Of a stretch of 64,000 bases of DNA, positions 13,024-23,458 are shown piece by piece (the first letter of the stretch is position 1; each line of letters begins with the position of its first letter). Made by a program: the position numbers and the translations under genes. The notes beneath the pieces were generated by a model. That model made no database searches. It was not told where the DNA came from and worked only from the letters and a program-made list of their open reading frames with translations. Origin of the DNA: Proteromonas lacertae (lineage: Eukaryota > Sar > Bigyra > Opalinata > Proteromonadidae); assembly GCA_002245135.1 (NCBI GenBank), contig NGBS01000899.1, positions 1 to 64,000 on the forward strand. The letters are read 5' to 3'.

Positions 13024-14381
13024 GTATCAGTGATGCTTTGAATATCAGTTTTATCCTTATGTGTAAATTTATCATTTGTATCAATTCCGTTACCATAAGT
13101 AACAACATTACTATTAGCTTGTACAGATATTCCACTACCAACAGCTTTCATTTGTTGACTTTCAACACCATCAACATATGCATAAGAATCATAATAATAG
13201 CCAATACCTGATGTTGCTGTATGAAAATAAGCAACATTACCATTTGATGGTAAAGCAAAACTACCACTTGTTAGTATAATCACTGAAACGAAATGTAATT
13301 TAATCATACCAGAAGCACTACCCATCAATCCACCAAAATTAGTTCCTGATGGAAAAGCAGTTTTAATCTTCATTTGTATAAAACATTTGTAGAAAACAGC
13401 ACCATTAAATAATCCTGCAATACCTCCAAATTTTTCATCTGTTCCTTCAATTTTCAACTCATTTCTTAAATTGAATAAACTATTCTCAACATTTATTATA
13501 GAAGAAGTAACATCATCATTATAATTAGATAAACCAGAGGCTACAGCATCCACATTTCCATATAGTCCACCAACATAAGCACCACTAGTTTTGATGTAAA
13601 AATTGTCTAAATCAACATAATTATTATATGTCTTTCCTTTATGTAAACCAAATATATTACCAAAATAACTTTGAGAAGTACCATCTTCCACTATTACTTT
13701 ATCACCTGTAACGAATAAATTCTCTGATAAATCTGGATTAGTACAAATACCTTGTTGAATATTACAATCATATATACCACTTATAAATCCAAAATAATTT
13801 GTTAAACTCATTGAAACAGTTACTGTAACAGGACCATTGTCACCCCTGATAATTACACCAACACCACGTAATTTACTACCAGCAGCTAAGTAATTGGTTA
13901 ATAAACCAACACGACTATCACTGTGACTACATGTTAACTTTATGCTTGAAGAAATTTGCACTGTAACATCTACAAAATCAACTTTAACACCTGTATCAAC
14001 AATACCACATTCTGTAAAAACTATTGCAGTATTTTTAGTACTACGCTGATCATCTACTTCTACACGAAAAGCAACGTTGTATAACTTAAAACCATCAGGA
14101 ATAGCATTGAAAAGAGTCAAACTAAGATCATTAGGTGTTGGATCACCATCCTTCACTGTATACTTAAGAGTAATCAGAGTATTAGTACCATTACCAATAA
14201 TAGCACTGTATGAAGCAAGTTCGATCGGACTTTGAGTGGTCATCTCAATCTGGATAGGTTTTAAAAGCCTAGCAATTCCATCTTTCACTTCAACTGAGTC
14301 AGCAAGATCGGCAAGTGAAGCAGCTCCTGCGTTTGACAAGAGTAAGAGCAGAAAACAAGTAATGAATAAGATAGATTTCAT
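8067..14381 (-). CDS. Polycystin-1/REJ-like adhesion receptor, copy B (intact, intronless)
   Basis: About 2104 residues in one open frame; a Met 11 codons upstream (14414) is possible, but MKSILFITC gives a clean signal peptide (1-21). In order: residues ~25-450 are a Gly-rich, solenoid-like region with GLUG-like turns (GGLYGNV, FGGIAGLF, FGFISG); then a beta-rich region and a PKD/REJ-like domain (DGSKSIGDG, KYEWSC; ~850-960); EGF-like Cys modules near 1070-1130 and 1220-1270; a Ser-rich stretch; a GPS/GAIN-type motif (C at ~1522, TCGAIHLSDF at ~1560); TM1 (~1592-1612); no room for a PLAT domain; the polycystin-like block HSWLSP...RSQRILCL (~1672-1700); then seven or so further helices. A CCG motif with a later SC in the loop before the YIWIIYFIVG helix resembles a tetraspanin large loop. 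The likely role is cell-surface adhesion or sensing. The ion-pore part of polycystins is not evident. Confidence 0.8.
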   Translation of the reverse strand: MKSILFITCFLLLLLSNAGAASLADLADSVEVKDGIARLLKPIQIEMTTQSPIELASYSAIIGNGTNTLITLKYTVKDGDPTPNDLSLTLFNAIPDGFKLYNVAFRVEVDDQRSTKNTAIVFTECGIVDTGVKVDFVDVTVQISSSIKLTCSHSDSRVGLLTNYLAAGSKLRGVGVIIRGDNGPVTVTVSMSLTNYFGFISGIYDCNIQQGICTNPDLSENLFVTGDKVIVEDGTSQSYFGNIFGLHKGKTYNNYVDLDNFYIKTSGAYVGGLYGNVDAVASGLSNYNDDVTSSIINVENSLFNLRNELKIEGTDEKFGGIAGLFNGAVFYKCFIQMKIKTAFPSGTNFGGLMGSASGMIKLHFVSVIILTSGSFALPSNGNVAYFHTATSGIGYYYDSYAYVDGVESQQMKAVGSGISVQANSNVVTYGNGIDTNDKFTHKDKTDIQSITDTLKDNFYLSSEIVGNERIPIFVQPNIPLITSDGLLANSSFSKYIELDGSSKIPEMRSGMNISFDIGSIVDNTVNSAQVYISLNVTPSKDVTINPILSSRITTSDINYNKVFNQYNMKQDYAITFDKSGDSINEESFSLSMKSDDLFYSSAQVPTYKFTIYPKEVNCKVGEECLIPIRGISYPLVHYNVSVNNEIISELNYVYTDRGDFFAKVTIPSSIQSEEILVKIIVGVNPYYVDYYKKEFEYQFHQEVFNDLSIKTARFVSASAIEVEFEEEIKSGITTKEDVCSSILKNTNLGSNARCFLSENDSKKMMITLSNDATILPSESSECVEGDVYDNTLQFIESSLQSEKNHVKGCINVKYGVVIETRAIIEGGNSIGCYDNIILDGSKSIGDGKRDLKYEWSCSDDKQTPTLIEAITNANIKNDKKIELTPGMFSSSGDYEFKLKVKSPLNKDYSEEVSHTVHSEDCDVPFKGYIEFVNPTTNPVDFGTSVTIKTAGWKQKTSSKSSEEIEYEFMATVDGNNYYLQDGFKSEANYTGILPMGEVTITVFAKGSNGQIGSTNKTQDGNEAKINIKRINVNDKAQLVQNTKEKLDTLQSSSQVFTYIGSVSKELNRNCKVETCIHGTCDSNRQCKCNDDYYGERCENHKPVDCSNCKPVEVCSGDCGSVECHSYNKCETMPQYGGKECEYNPQTYTKTLKECSNEGNVKGEWSKWIESECSAECINFNGLEVKGKMIRSRKCENGKKCDGEWFEIVDCYKTCEAPSKLCPGEYLDNDGNRHGKACSDHGDCKKTDTKCKEYDLNCYTKCECLSGYYGSNCEFSNETDSENVIKLNNQFMNYTETASESSNSHEQKSFVIESLLENESMLDEEIVKKSLKLVNSSIKSLSSSSSSVRIDSLSSYLKSISSMVRFEKKEEMFNKRRILVDEDKSVTSEAKNLVDEISKSYSKNVKGNEQEEEIKMENDIFDIKLLKCNKNKDGVINTSSGSVDLSNYNTNKRLLSGEIEDKSSIEIVEWKDNAIKEMENENITSGTLTISIIKEDGKNEEVENLNDPIYFTQRVSNDVALKDVECTYYDPETKKLSSKGVYVYNIERTSSVTIVTCGAIHLSDFTIRNNKIIPKMNIVNPISDAKLLGNYDSSNMIVPIILGCVLLLCALSWSYTKYRDNKEKSIIKERKADQFLNVGVLDEKVAENTLKKNIEEEKVNFLVRFWLDLKAEHSWLSPTLKPVNGIVVITRSQRILCLTCQLMTSTAVNALFFSSDAENVAQLISTSIISTLCMLPCTLIIPWLYKYANGCTSKTIKGKGKWYNLSFLKKRLDYILHNNVSNPTLTRMKIGLLGGCFVLFFFSLIFYICVLCIMPFGPPSLIFTVVLILLIIESIFTFISVNSFKKTPFIYLFVCDLILFVLCLVCFIYSILVTFDNNGSIHSLWKSLTKSVGTKELIIYIEDNLECCGYKSVDDYNVRNCFDNDYLAVGIDPISCSSKLSDAFKKYNYIWIIYFIVGILCLLEKMSLEMSYICFNFNKVLNNQDNTDFENAEIKEAGNKILNLFRIRVTKNKIQRKKEYVEWLRQRRMRTTITICVNSVVFIYIVFMVYINLLYGVKFASQQANSWIISSAISMAIDVCIQQPALILLNSVAASTMGAIVNFAS

Positions 14382-14565
14382 TCTAGAATATTCGTTATTT
14401 TCGGTTATTCTCATCTCAATTTTTAATTAACCTTTTCATTAGAATAACGAGTGCATTAATTATAATTATGATGAAAGAATTATTTCTAGTAAGAATTATT
14501 TCCGAAGAACAGTATGTTTATAATGATTTATTTTCTATTTCATATAACTAAAATATCAATATATA

Positions 14566-17449
14566 TTAAATTATTGGTGATCTTCTTAATATTGAGTGAT
14601 TTAAACAACATTTCACTTTCATTGTATCAAGAAGTATTATATCATGATCAATTGGGAATAAATCATCGATATTTATTCCAAATATATCACATCGATAATT
14701 ATTTGATTGATCTCCAGCTTCTACTGCTCTTATCTTCTCAATTGTGTTTATACTATTCTGAATAAACCTCAATAATATTGGTTTGCATAAGGATTTCAAT
14801 GAAGGAGGAAGAGGAGGTAATATATATTTGGGTGAATCAAAAAATATTCCTTTTACTTTATCACATACTTTGGTATAGAATGGCGGATTAGATAAAACAT
14901 CTGCATTTAAGGAACAATAACTATCAATCCATTTATCTCCACAATTATCTAATGAATAATAAAACATAATATATATATATTATTATTATTATACCATATG
15001 CTTTTGATAATATTTGTTTATCATAATTCAATCTGTTATTATAATCAGTTGTATGAACTAATATTGCATTCTGATAATCTTCATCACTTTCTAATAACAG
15101 ATTCTCTTCTTCAACTATTTCAGTTAATATTTCTATCTCTGATTCAACCATGGCATATTTTAATATTGTTTGAAATATATTATGTAATAATCTATTCAAA
15201 AAAAATGAATTATATATATATATATACTGTTCACATCCTTGTGTATATAAAGGATACCATGCTGGTTGTTTTAAAAAGGTTGGAATGCATGTATATTTCT
15301 CAATTAATGTAAGTAAAGAAGGAAATTTAAAATCTACACTTGAAGACTATTTCATAATAATAATTAATATTATATATATATACAGTCGTAAGTGATAATA
15401 AAACGAAAGCATTTTTTTATATCTATCTTTTATAACTCCTTTTTTCAATATATTATTCTCCAATGCTATTTTCATATATTATATATAAAAATATAATAAT
15501 AATACCTTCAACAATTGTATGATATAATGATACTTTATAATTAATTGATAAACTACACAACCCAATTAATCCTCCAATACCAAATGAATTTAAATCATAA
15601 ATCAACTGTGGTTTGGCTTTATAACAATCTAAAAATCCTTTTAATGTAAGTTCATTATGAATATTATTCAGTCTTTCGGATTGTAAGAAAGAAGCAAATT
15701 GTTCTTCATTCTCAAATCTTAAAGACATTGGAGTATGTAAATAAGACTGTATTTTATTCATATCTAAATAGGAGAGTGTTTGATGATTTGAAGAAAATGT
15801 GTTAAATATGTTTGTTATTAACATCTCTTTTTCTTCACTATAATATATATTTTATGTATAAATATATATATATACTCTGATGATTGGTTTATATTTAGAT
15901 ACAATTGTGATTGTTCAATAATATCACTAAATGATTGAGTAATTCCACAATCAATATTTACATCACATAATAAATGGTTTAATGAACAACCAAATGACTT
16001 TGTATAACCATCAATTATATCATGATCAGAATAACTATATATAATAATATAGAGTATTAATATACAGAGATATTCTTAAAACTCTATCTGAATTCAATAC
16101 AACTAAAGATATTTTAATATGATGATAAACATTGTGGGTAATATATTGAATAAATTGATCTGTTAGAATACATTCTAAATCATCCATCATTTGAGTAATT
16201 GTTTCATCTAATTATAGATAATAATAATAATTATAAATAATAATAATATAAACTAATATATATATATATACTAGAAATTGTATGTTTTAATATTAATTCT
16301 ATAGATGTATGAAACAATGCTGATTTTGGTCCAATATTATAAGCAGATACTGGTCTTTCTTGTATATCCATTGCTTCAGGATCTGGAGTATTCTTGCACG
16401 ACTGAAAATGGAATTTAATCTTTGGTACACTCACTCTACCAAATGTAACATTACCTTTAAACGACTATATATTGTTATATATAAACAAAAAATACATGAA
16501 TTTTGGGATTTGGTTGGACTTCCACTACATTATGGCCAGCTCTTTTAATTACATTCTTCTTAAAAGATTTCATTTTATTAATACCACATTTTATATAATC
16601 TCTTAATTTATACCAAAACGGTAATACTAAAACAAATTATATAAATGTAATTATTACTATATATACCTGAATATTCAGATGCATTTGTTTCATTAATTCC
16701 AGTCTCATCATATTTCACTTCTTTCATAACAGTCTTATTAATGAATTCATAATTTTCTTTATAATCATTTTCTATTCTCATTTCACATTCTATTGTTTCT
16801 AATGTTATTAATATTTCACCTTCTGCTTTTACTAGACTTGGAACATCTCTTAACGCTGATAAATCATCACCTTGTCTTTCTAATAATGAATACCTCAGTC
16901 TGTTTGAGAGACACCAATCTATACAGTCTGTTAAAGGAATAACTTGAGGATGATCGAAGAATGTTAAAGCTTCATGATATATATCTAAAATATCTTCAAA
17001 AGATGGACATTCTATGTTTTTCATTATTGAATATCCTCTCACTGCTGATGCTAATATGATACGCAATGCATCAGAAGTTATTTCGTAGTTTGATGTGCAA
17101 TTAAATATTTTGTAAATGAATCTGATCTTTTCTTCTGGAGAACAATCTGATACAAATATAACTCCACAAAATAAATCAAATGATGCTATTTTTCCTTTTT
17201 CTAAGAAATGATAACAACAGTGATTATACTTTTTATATCAAAGGTATTAAATACTCTTTTTGCTTGATAAGATTTGATAGAAAAAGCGTTTTGTATATTA
17301 GTCGCATCAATATCCCATTTTAAATTTGGCCTTCCTTCAAGATACCGTCTCCAAGCTCTTTTTACATTAAAAAGAGGTAAATATGATATAACTTTGAGAT
17401 CAGGTTGTACTGCATTTATTAATGCCTCTCTAGAATAAGCTTCACCCAT
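14566..17449 (-). CDS. Degenerate EF-hand protein with N-myristoylation signal, multi-exon
   Basis: Starts at 17449 with MGEAYSRE, matching the N-myristoylation pattern (Gly2, Ser6). The second exon joins through a 29-nt-class GT...AG intron near 17210-17240, giving NTFDIKKKGKIASFDLF and then CSPEEKIRFIYKIFN, typical helix-loop-helix spacing of recoverin/calcineurin-B-like EF-hands. The calcium-binding acidic loop residues are mostly missing. Further exons at ~16625-17100, 16440-16620, 16272-16436 and on to the stop at 14566 extend it to roughly 800 residues of unrecognised sequence. The exons below 16200 are joined by inference from splice-like borders, and a second gene there is not excluded. 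It diverges from GRASP with only 65 bp between start codons. A membrane-tethered, calcium-insensitive adaptor is a guess. Confidence 0.55.
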
Positions 17450-17514
17450 TAAAAAATGAAAAACAAAAATTGAAACGAACAAACCTCAGGCTTGATTTAT
17501 TTTAATAATTTCAA

Positions 17515-18966
17515 ATGTTTTCCTTCATTTCCAAGTTAGTAGGAACAATAGTTGGTTCTACTCCATCAACAGTATGTATTCTGTAATAAATTTGGAATAG
17601 GAAGATGTTCTGAATGCTCCATATGGATTTCAAGTTTTGGATGTCGTAGAAAAGTCTCCTGCTGCTGTAGCTGGATTAGTTTGCTTTTTTGACTACATTA
17701 TTGGTGCAAATGGCAGTAATGATGTATTAATTATAAAGTCTATTTTTTAGATTATTGTAAGCAATACACTAAAAGAAGTAATAGAAGAAAATGTAAATAA
17801 AAAAGTTGTTTTAAGTGTTTATAATGCAAAAAATAGAAAAACAAGAGGTATTAAATAAAATCATAAATATAATATATATATAGATGTAGAAGTAATTCCT
17901 AGAAATGATTGGGGTGGTGATTCACTATTAGGAACTCACATCAGATATGATAAACATCGATGTTCTGATGAATGTATGATAAATGTCTTAGTATATTTTT
18001 TCTTTATTTGTCTTATATATATGTATATAGAGTGTTGCTGCAGATAGTCCAGCTGCTCAAGCCGAACTTCAACAATATAATGATTACATATTAGGAACTC
18101 CTGAAGAAGAATTTGAATCACCAGATTACTTCCAAACATTACTTGCTGATAATATAGGAAAACAAATACCATTGTATGTTTATAATATACATACAGATCA
18201 AGTAAGAAAAGTATAATAATGATTATTATTATTATAGATATTATTAACACCATCATATACATGGGGTGGTAAAGGCTGTGCAGGATTACAAATAGGCAGT
18301 GGATATTTACATCAAATACCTGAGAAATATAGAGAAACAACTGGTAGTAATTCATATGCTAATCCATATTTACATCTTTTATCATCTAATATGCCACAAT
18401 ATTCATTATTGAAGAAAACTAAATCTTTAAATGTGAGTGGAAGAACAACTCCTCAATCTAATATAGAAGATAAACCAAAACAACAACAACAACAACAAAA
18501 GATAGAACAACAAGATATACATCCACAGGAGCAACAAGAAGAAGTAAAGACAGAAGAGCTACCACCTGAAATAGAACCAGAAACACAACAACAACCATCA
18601 GAAGAAGAAGAAGTAATAGAACAACAACAACAACAAATTCAAACACTTCCTCAAGAAGATGAACAACAACAACAACAACAAATAGAAATAGAAATAGAAC
18701 AGACACAACCAGAGACACAACCTGAAATACAACCTGAAATACAACAGCAAGATGAAAATAATCAATCACAACCAATCAATACAGATTCAATCCCAAACTT
18801 GCATATAGAAGAAGAATCTATGAATAAAGAAGGAAAAGATGATGAGAATCCGAAAGAGAATGAAAATCAGGATAAGAAAGAAGATGATCCAATTCTTGTT
18901 GAAGAAGAAGGTTGGGGTGATGAAACTCCGTTAGATATAGAAGATAATATTCATGCTAGCGAATAA
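17515..18966 (+). CDS. GORASP: GRASP55/65 (Golgi reassembly stacking protein)
   Basis: Golgi-stacking and tethering protein. Six exons; introns at 17572-17600, 17724-17750, 17848-17883, 17991-18030 and 18202-18237, all GT...AG and 27-40 nt. They join two PDZ-like GRASP repeats: APYGFQVLDVVEKSPAAVAG with WGGDSLLGTHIRY, then NVLSVAADSPAAQAEL...YNDYILGTPEE with TPSYTWGGKGCAGLQIGSGYLHQIP. These are the hallmark GRASP motifs. The C-terminal ~190 residues are Gln/Glu/Pro-rich low complexity, like the SPR tail of animal GRASPs. The N-terminus is MFSFISKLVG rather than MG, so the Gly2 myristoylation site of animal GRASP is absent; the hydrophobic start may be an amphipathic membrane anchor instead. 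The first exon is the least certain part. Confidence 0.88.
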
Positions 18967-19076
18967 TTTACTTAATTTTGTGTTTTATTTTGAATTTTTA
19001 AAATTGAGTATGAAAGGTCTAAAAAAAGTGTCAGTTACAATTACAGTTTCGTTTTTTCTAGAAATATCGTTATATA

Positions 19077-19947
19077 ATGTCAAATAGCCGTAATAGCTTA
19101 AGTTCCCCCTCTAAAGGTAAAAGATGTACTAGATCAGCATCTGCTTCAATCACTCCAATAAGATTAGACGTATATTTTTTGAATTTAATAAATAATTAGC
19201 GACCACAAAGTGTGGATTATATGCCAATAAAAGAAAGAAGTCCTGGTCCTATGATGGTACCATTTTCTTCAGTAAATAGACAAGTTTATTCAAAATACAA
19301 TAACCCTTATGTTGCCTCATTTGATATTGCTGAAAGATGTATGCTAACTGATGAAACAAACAGTCCTGGACCAGGAAATTACAATGTAAAGAAGCCAGTG
19401 GGTATATTTGTAGAATCACAAAGACCAAACAGTCCATCGTATAGTATTTCCGGTCGTGAAGTTTTTGGAACATTTTTGAATGATATAGATGCTGCTCATC
19501 GACCAGGACCAGGTGAATACAGTCAAGATCCAGTAAATAAACCCTCCTCTCCACAGTATACTATGCAACACAAACCACATCCAATGAGAGATGCATCAAG
19601 AAGACCAGGACCAGGCCAATATAAGATTCCATCCACATTGGATAAACATGGAGCAATATTTGATCAACAAACAAGACCAACTATATTTGATGCACATGCC
19701 AATGTGATTGGTCCAGGTGAATATAAAACAGAAGAGTCTATAGGTGTTCAAAAAGCTTCTGTTAGACCAACTGAACCAATTCTATTCAATTCCAAGAGCT
19801 CCAAGAAGTACATTTAGAGGAATGCAAGATCCTTATTATAAGACAAAGATTCAATCAGCTTTAGGAAAGCAGGTATTATCCAAATATAAAACTGGGCCAA
19901 AATATTCATTAAGTGGTAGATTTGCTTTTGGATCGATATATCAGTAA
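19077..19947 (+). CDS. SHIPPO/STPGR-repeat protein (microtubule-associated)
   Basis: Begins MSNSRNSLSSPSKGKR. A 30-nt intron (19170-19199) precedes a series of Pro-Gly-Pro repeats: SPGPMMVPF, SPGPGNYNV, RPGPGEYSQ, RPGPGQYKIP and GPGEYKTEE, spaced ~35-45 residues apart, with intervening motifs such as SPSYSISGREVFG and KYSLSGRFAFG. This is the STPGR/SHIPPO pattern of proteins bound to the lumen or surface of axonemal and cortical microtubules (ODF3/CIMAP family). To reach the conserved end (IPRAPRSTFRGMQDP) the frame must change near 19740-19800. A 22-nt GT...AG segment at 19744-19765 would do this; a one-base error is the alternative. It suggests a cell with axonemes or a stable microtubule skeleton. 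Confidence 0.8.
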
Positions 19948-20075
19948 TATATGTAGTATGCATTTTTTAATTTAACCAGGATTTTAATTTTTTTAACTTT
20001 TCCTCTTAAATGATGCTTCATTTTATTAAATAGATACCCGAAAATAGTACAATATAAAAAAGAGTAATACTAATA

Positions 20076-20348
20076 TTAATATTTTTTATTTGTTGGGGTG
20101 TAATAATAGTAGTTCTGTTCATCAGGAGGGTAATAAGGTGTAATTGCTGTATCATAAGATGGATCTTTATGTTTTTTGAATGGATTCTTGAAGTGATGTT
20201 CTTTATGTTCTTTTGGCGGTTTAGGTCTCTATAATAGAATAAATAATTATACTTTTGGTTGATTCATCTTTTTCCATATTGCCATACTAGCTACATTAAT
20301 TCCAATTGCTGTAGCCACCCACACAAACCAATCAGCTATATCAGACAT
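20076..20348 (-). CDS. Small single-pass membrane protein with basic His/Lys and Pro/Tyr tail
   Basis: Two exons: MSDIADWFVWVATAIGINVASMAIW, then a 24-nt GT...AG intron, then RPKPPKEHKEHHFKNPFKK and the end PPDEQNYYYYTPTNKKY (about 82 residues). One hydrophobic helix near the N-terminus followed by a basic cytosolic-type tail. I do not recognise the family. The gene diverges from kinesin-1 across about 100 bp that contains the palindrome TCAAGCTTGA. Confidence 0.65.
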
Positions 20349-20388
20349 TGAATTTCAATAATATTGTATTGAAGGACTAAAAATCGTG

Positions 20389-20398
20389 TCAAGCTTGA
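20389..20398. promoter_or_regulatory. TCAAGCTTGA palindrome in a divergent promoter
   Basis: Perfect 10-bp palindrome between the divergent starts of the small membrane protein and kinesin-1. The same 10-mer recurs at 38817-38826 in another divergent promoter. It is G+C-richer than its surroundings. Function is inferred only from position and recurrence. Confidence 0.35.
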
Positions 20399-20450
20399 AA
20401 AAGTGATCTGAAACTATTTTTCTTAAAATTGCGTTTAGTAGAAATAGTTG

Positions 20451-23419
20451 ATGAGCTGGTAAGTCTGGATCTTCACCATCCGTCCAGGTTGTGTGTAGAG
20501 TCCGACCTGAGAATACAAAAGAGAAGCATTTAGGAACAAGATGTGTTAGTGTCTATTCAAATACCATTACAGTTGATGCAAATTGTGTTATTACTAAATT
20601 TAATTTTGATTATATATTTGGTCCAGATCAAAATGGAACACAACAAGATATCTTCAAACGTGTTGGTGAACCAGTTATAAAATCCATTTTATCAGGTTAT
20701 AATGGAACAATATTAGCATATGGACAAACATCATCAGGTAAAACACACACTATGCAAGTATATTCTATATTCTATAGTAATTATTGTTATAAATAGGGTC
20801 CAAATATTTCAGATCCGAAAGAAATGGGTATTATACCAAGAGTATTCTTTAATTTATTCGATGAACTCTCCAAGCCAGATTATGAGAATATCGAATTCAC
20901 AGCCCAAATATCCTATGTTGAAATATATATGGAAAGAATCAGAGATTTATTAAACCCATCCAGTTCAGATTTACATGTCAGAGAATCTCCAGAAAAAGGA
21001 ATTTACATAGATGGAGTTAAACTATGTTACGTGAGTAATCCAAATGAACTGTTAAACTTAATGGAAGAAGGTAGTCACAATCGTGCCGTAGCAGCAACAG
21101 GAATGAATGAAGGAAGTAGTAGAAGCCATAGTATATTATTCCTAACAATTACTCAAGCAAATACTAATACAAGTTCATTGAAAAGAAGTAAATTATGTTT
21201 AGTAGATTTAGCAGGTAGTGAAATGGTAAGAAAAACAAATTCAGAAGGTCAAACATTAGAAGAAGCTAAGATGATTAACAAATCATTATCAACCTTAGGC
21301 TTGGTAATAAACAGTCTAACAGATGGTAAATCAACTCATATACCATATAGAGATAGTAAATTAACGAGAGTATTACAAGAATCATTAGGTGGAAATTCAT
21401 TAACAACATTAATCATATGTTGTTCACCAAGTTCATATAATGCTGCAGAAACGATAAGTACGTTGAGGTTTGGTCAACGAGCCAAAAGAATAAAGAATAA
21501 GCCAATGGTGAATGAGCAGAAGAGTGTTCATGAATTAGAGTTATTATTACAACAAAGAGATGATGCTTTATTATTACAAGAAAAGAGAATATCAGTCCTT
21601 AGAGACAGTAATAGCTAGACAGAAGATTTATATATGTTATTTAACATTAAATATTAAATTATCTTTATTAAAGATGAATGGTTTAACGGATGATAATTTG
21701 GAGAATGAAATTAAAGAGATTGAAGAGAAGAATAATTTTGTATTAGGTGATAATGATAATGATAGTGATGAGAATATGGATATTACATTACCACCATCAC
21801 TTAATATATATAATGATATAAACATTAATAATGATGAAGTAGAAGCAGTTCCTATACCTCCACCACCTCATTTATCAATAGATATATATGATAATAATAA
21901 AGAGGGAGTGAATATAGATGAATTGTGTGTTGATGAACTTAGTATTGAGAAAGAAACAATAATTGGAATGAAGGATAATGAAAGAATGGAAGTAATTAAT
22001 AATGAAGAAAAAGAAAAGCAAGATAATATAAAAGATAATAATGAGAATGGAATAGAAGAAAGTAAAGAAGAAAATGTGAATGAAGATAGAGTAGTAAAGA
22101 CTGAAGAATGTGAAGAAGTTATTGATATAGATAAAGAAGAAAATAAGGAAGATGTGAATGTAGGTGAAGATACACAACCAAGTGTAGAAGTTAATCAAGA
22201 AATTGATGATAAAGAAATAGAAGAAAAAGAAGAAAAAGAAAAAGAAGTAGAGAATAAAAAAGAATATACTGAAATAAAAGAAGAAGAAGAAATGAAAGAG
22301 AATAAAGATAAAGTTGAAAGTATAGAAAATAATACAAATGTGGTTGATAAAGAAGAAGAAGGAGAAACAGTGAAAGAAGAAATCAATGATAATAATAATG
22401 ATGCAATAAAACAATCATATGAAGAACAACAATTAACAAATGAACTAAAATCACAATTAGAAAAACAAATAATATTCAATAATCAATCTAAACTACCTCC
22501 TCCATCAAAACCACCAGTAAACTTGATGATGATAAATAATAATCATTTTGACTCAATATCTTCTATTAACAGTTTACCATTTACACCTCCGTTACTTATA
22601 TCACCAGTCAATTCACCGATAGATTTTAATAATACTGATAATACAATTAGAAGAAAGAAAGCTAATTCATTATTAGATATAAGTCAATTAAATGGTAATA
22701 ATAAGAGCGATATAGTATTGAATAAATCGTTAAGTAGTTTACATTCGGATTCTAAGAAATCTTCACCAGGATTGAGAATAAGGAGATTTAGTTTGAATTC
22801 AATTGATAATGTATTGAAAGTAGAAAATGAAGTATTTTATTATTATATTATATTAATAGAAAGAATCATTTGATAAGAATATTAATCTATCACTAATGGT
22901 AGCTGATTATTCGAAGAAGAATAAATTATTAGAAGATGAAATAGATACATTGAGAAAAGAATATGATGATTGCATATTATTAATAAAAGAAAAGGAAAAA
23001 ATCATTAAACAATTAGAGTATATAAAATATAATAATAATAATTATTATATAATGATTTAGAGAAAGCCAAAAATCAGGAAGTAGTGAAAAATTGAAATAT
23101 ATAATAGAAGAATTAAATGAAATAACATTATTATTAAAAATGGATTTAAAGTTTGATATTGAAACAGATTTAAATGTAATATCATTTGTAATGGATAAAT
23201 TAAAGTATAATATTGTACAACTATGTGATCCTGGTACAATAATACGAAGTGTACAAAATTCACCAACAAAAGAAATGTCATTTTTTACATCTGCTGATGA
23301 TTCGTTAATTAATGGAGAATCATTGAGATTATTATCACTTACAACAGCAGAAGAAGAAGGAGAAGAAGGAGAAGATAAGACTAAAAAGAATGAAGAATTA
23401 AGAGTATATATAAATATAA

Positions 23420-23458
<39 letters not shown>

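Noticed and set aside
15853-15875. TA-rich stretches as possible origins or CRISPR-like repeats
   Set aside because: They are simple TA runs within or beside introns, with no spacer pattern or conserved unit.
18458-18775. Minus-strand Val/Leu-rich open frame opposite the GRASP tail
   Set aside because: It mirrors the CAA-rich glutamine codons of GRASP; the plus-strand frame is continuous with a conserved gene.
21875-22479. Minus-strand Phe/Ser-rich open frames opposite the kinesin acidic region
   Set aside because: They are shadows of the GAA/GAT-rich codons of the acidic insert, with no protein-like composition.
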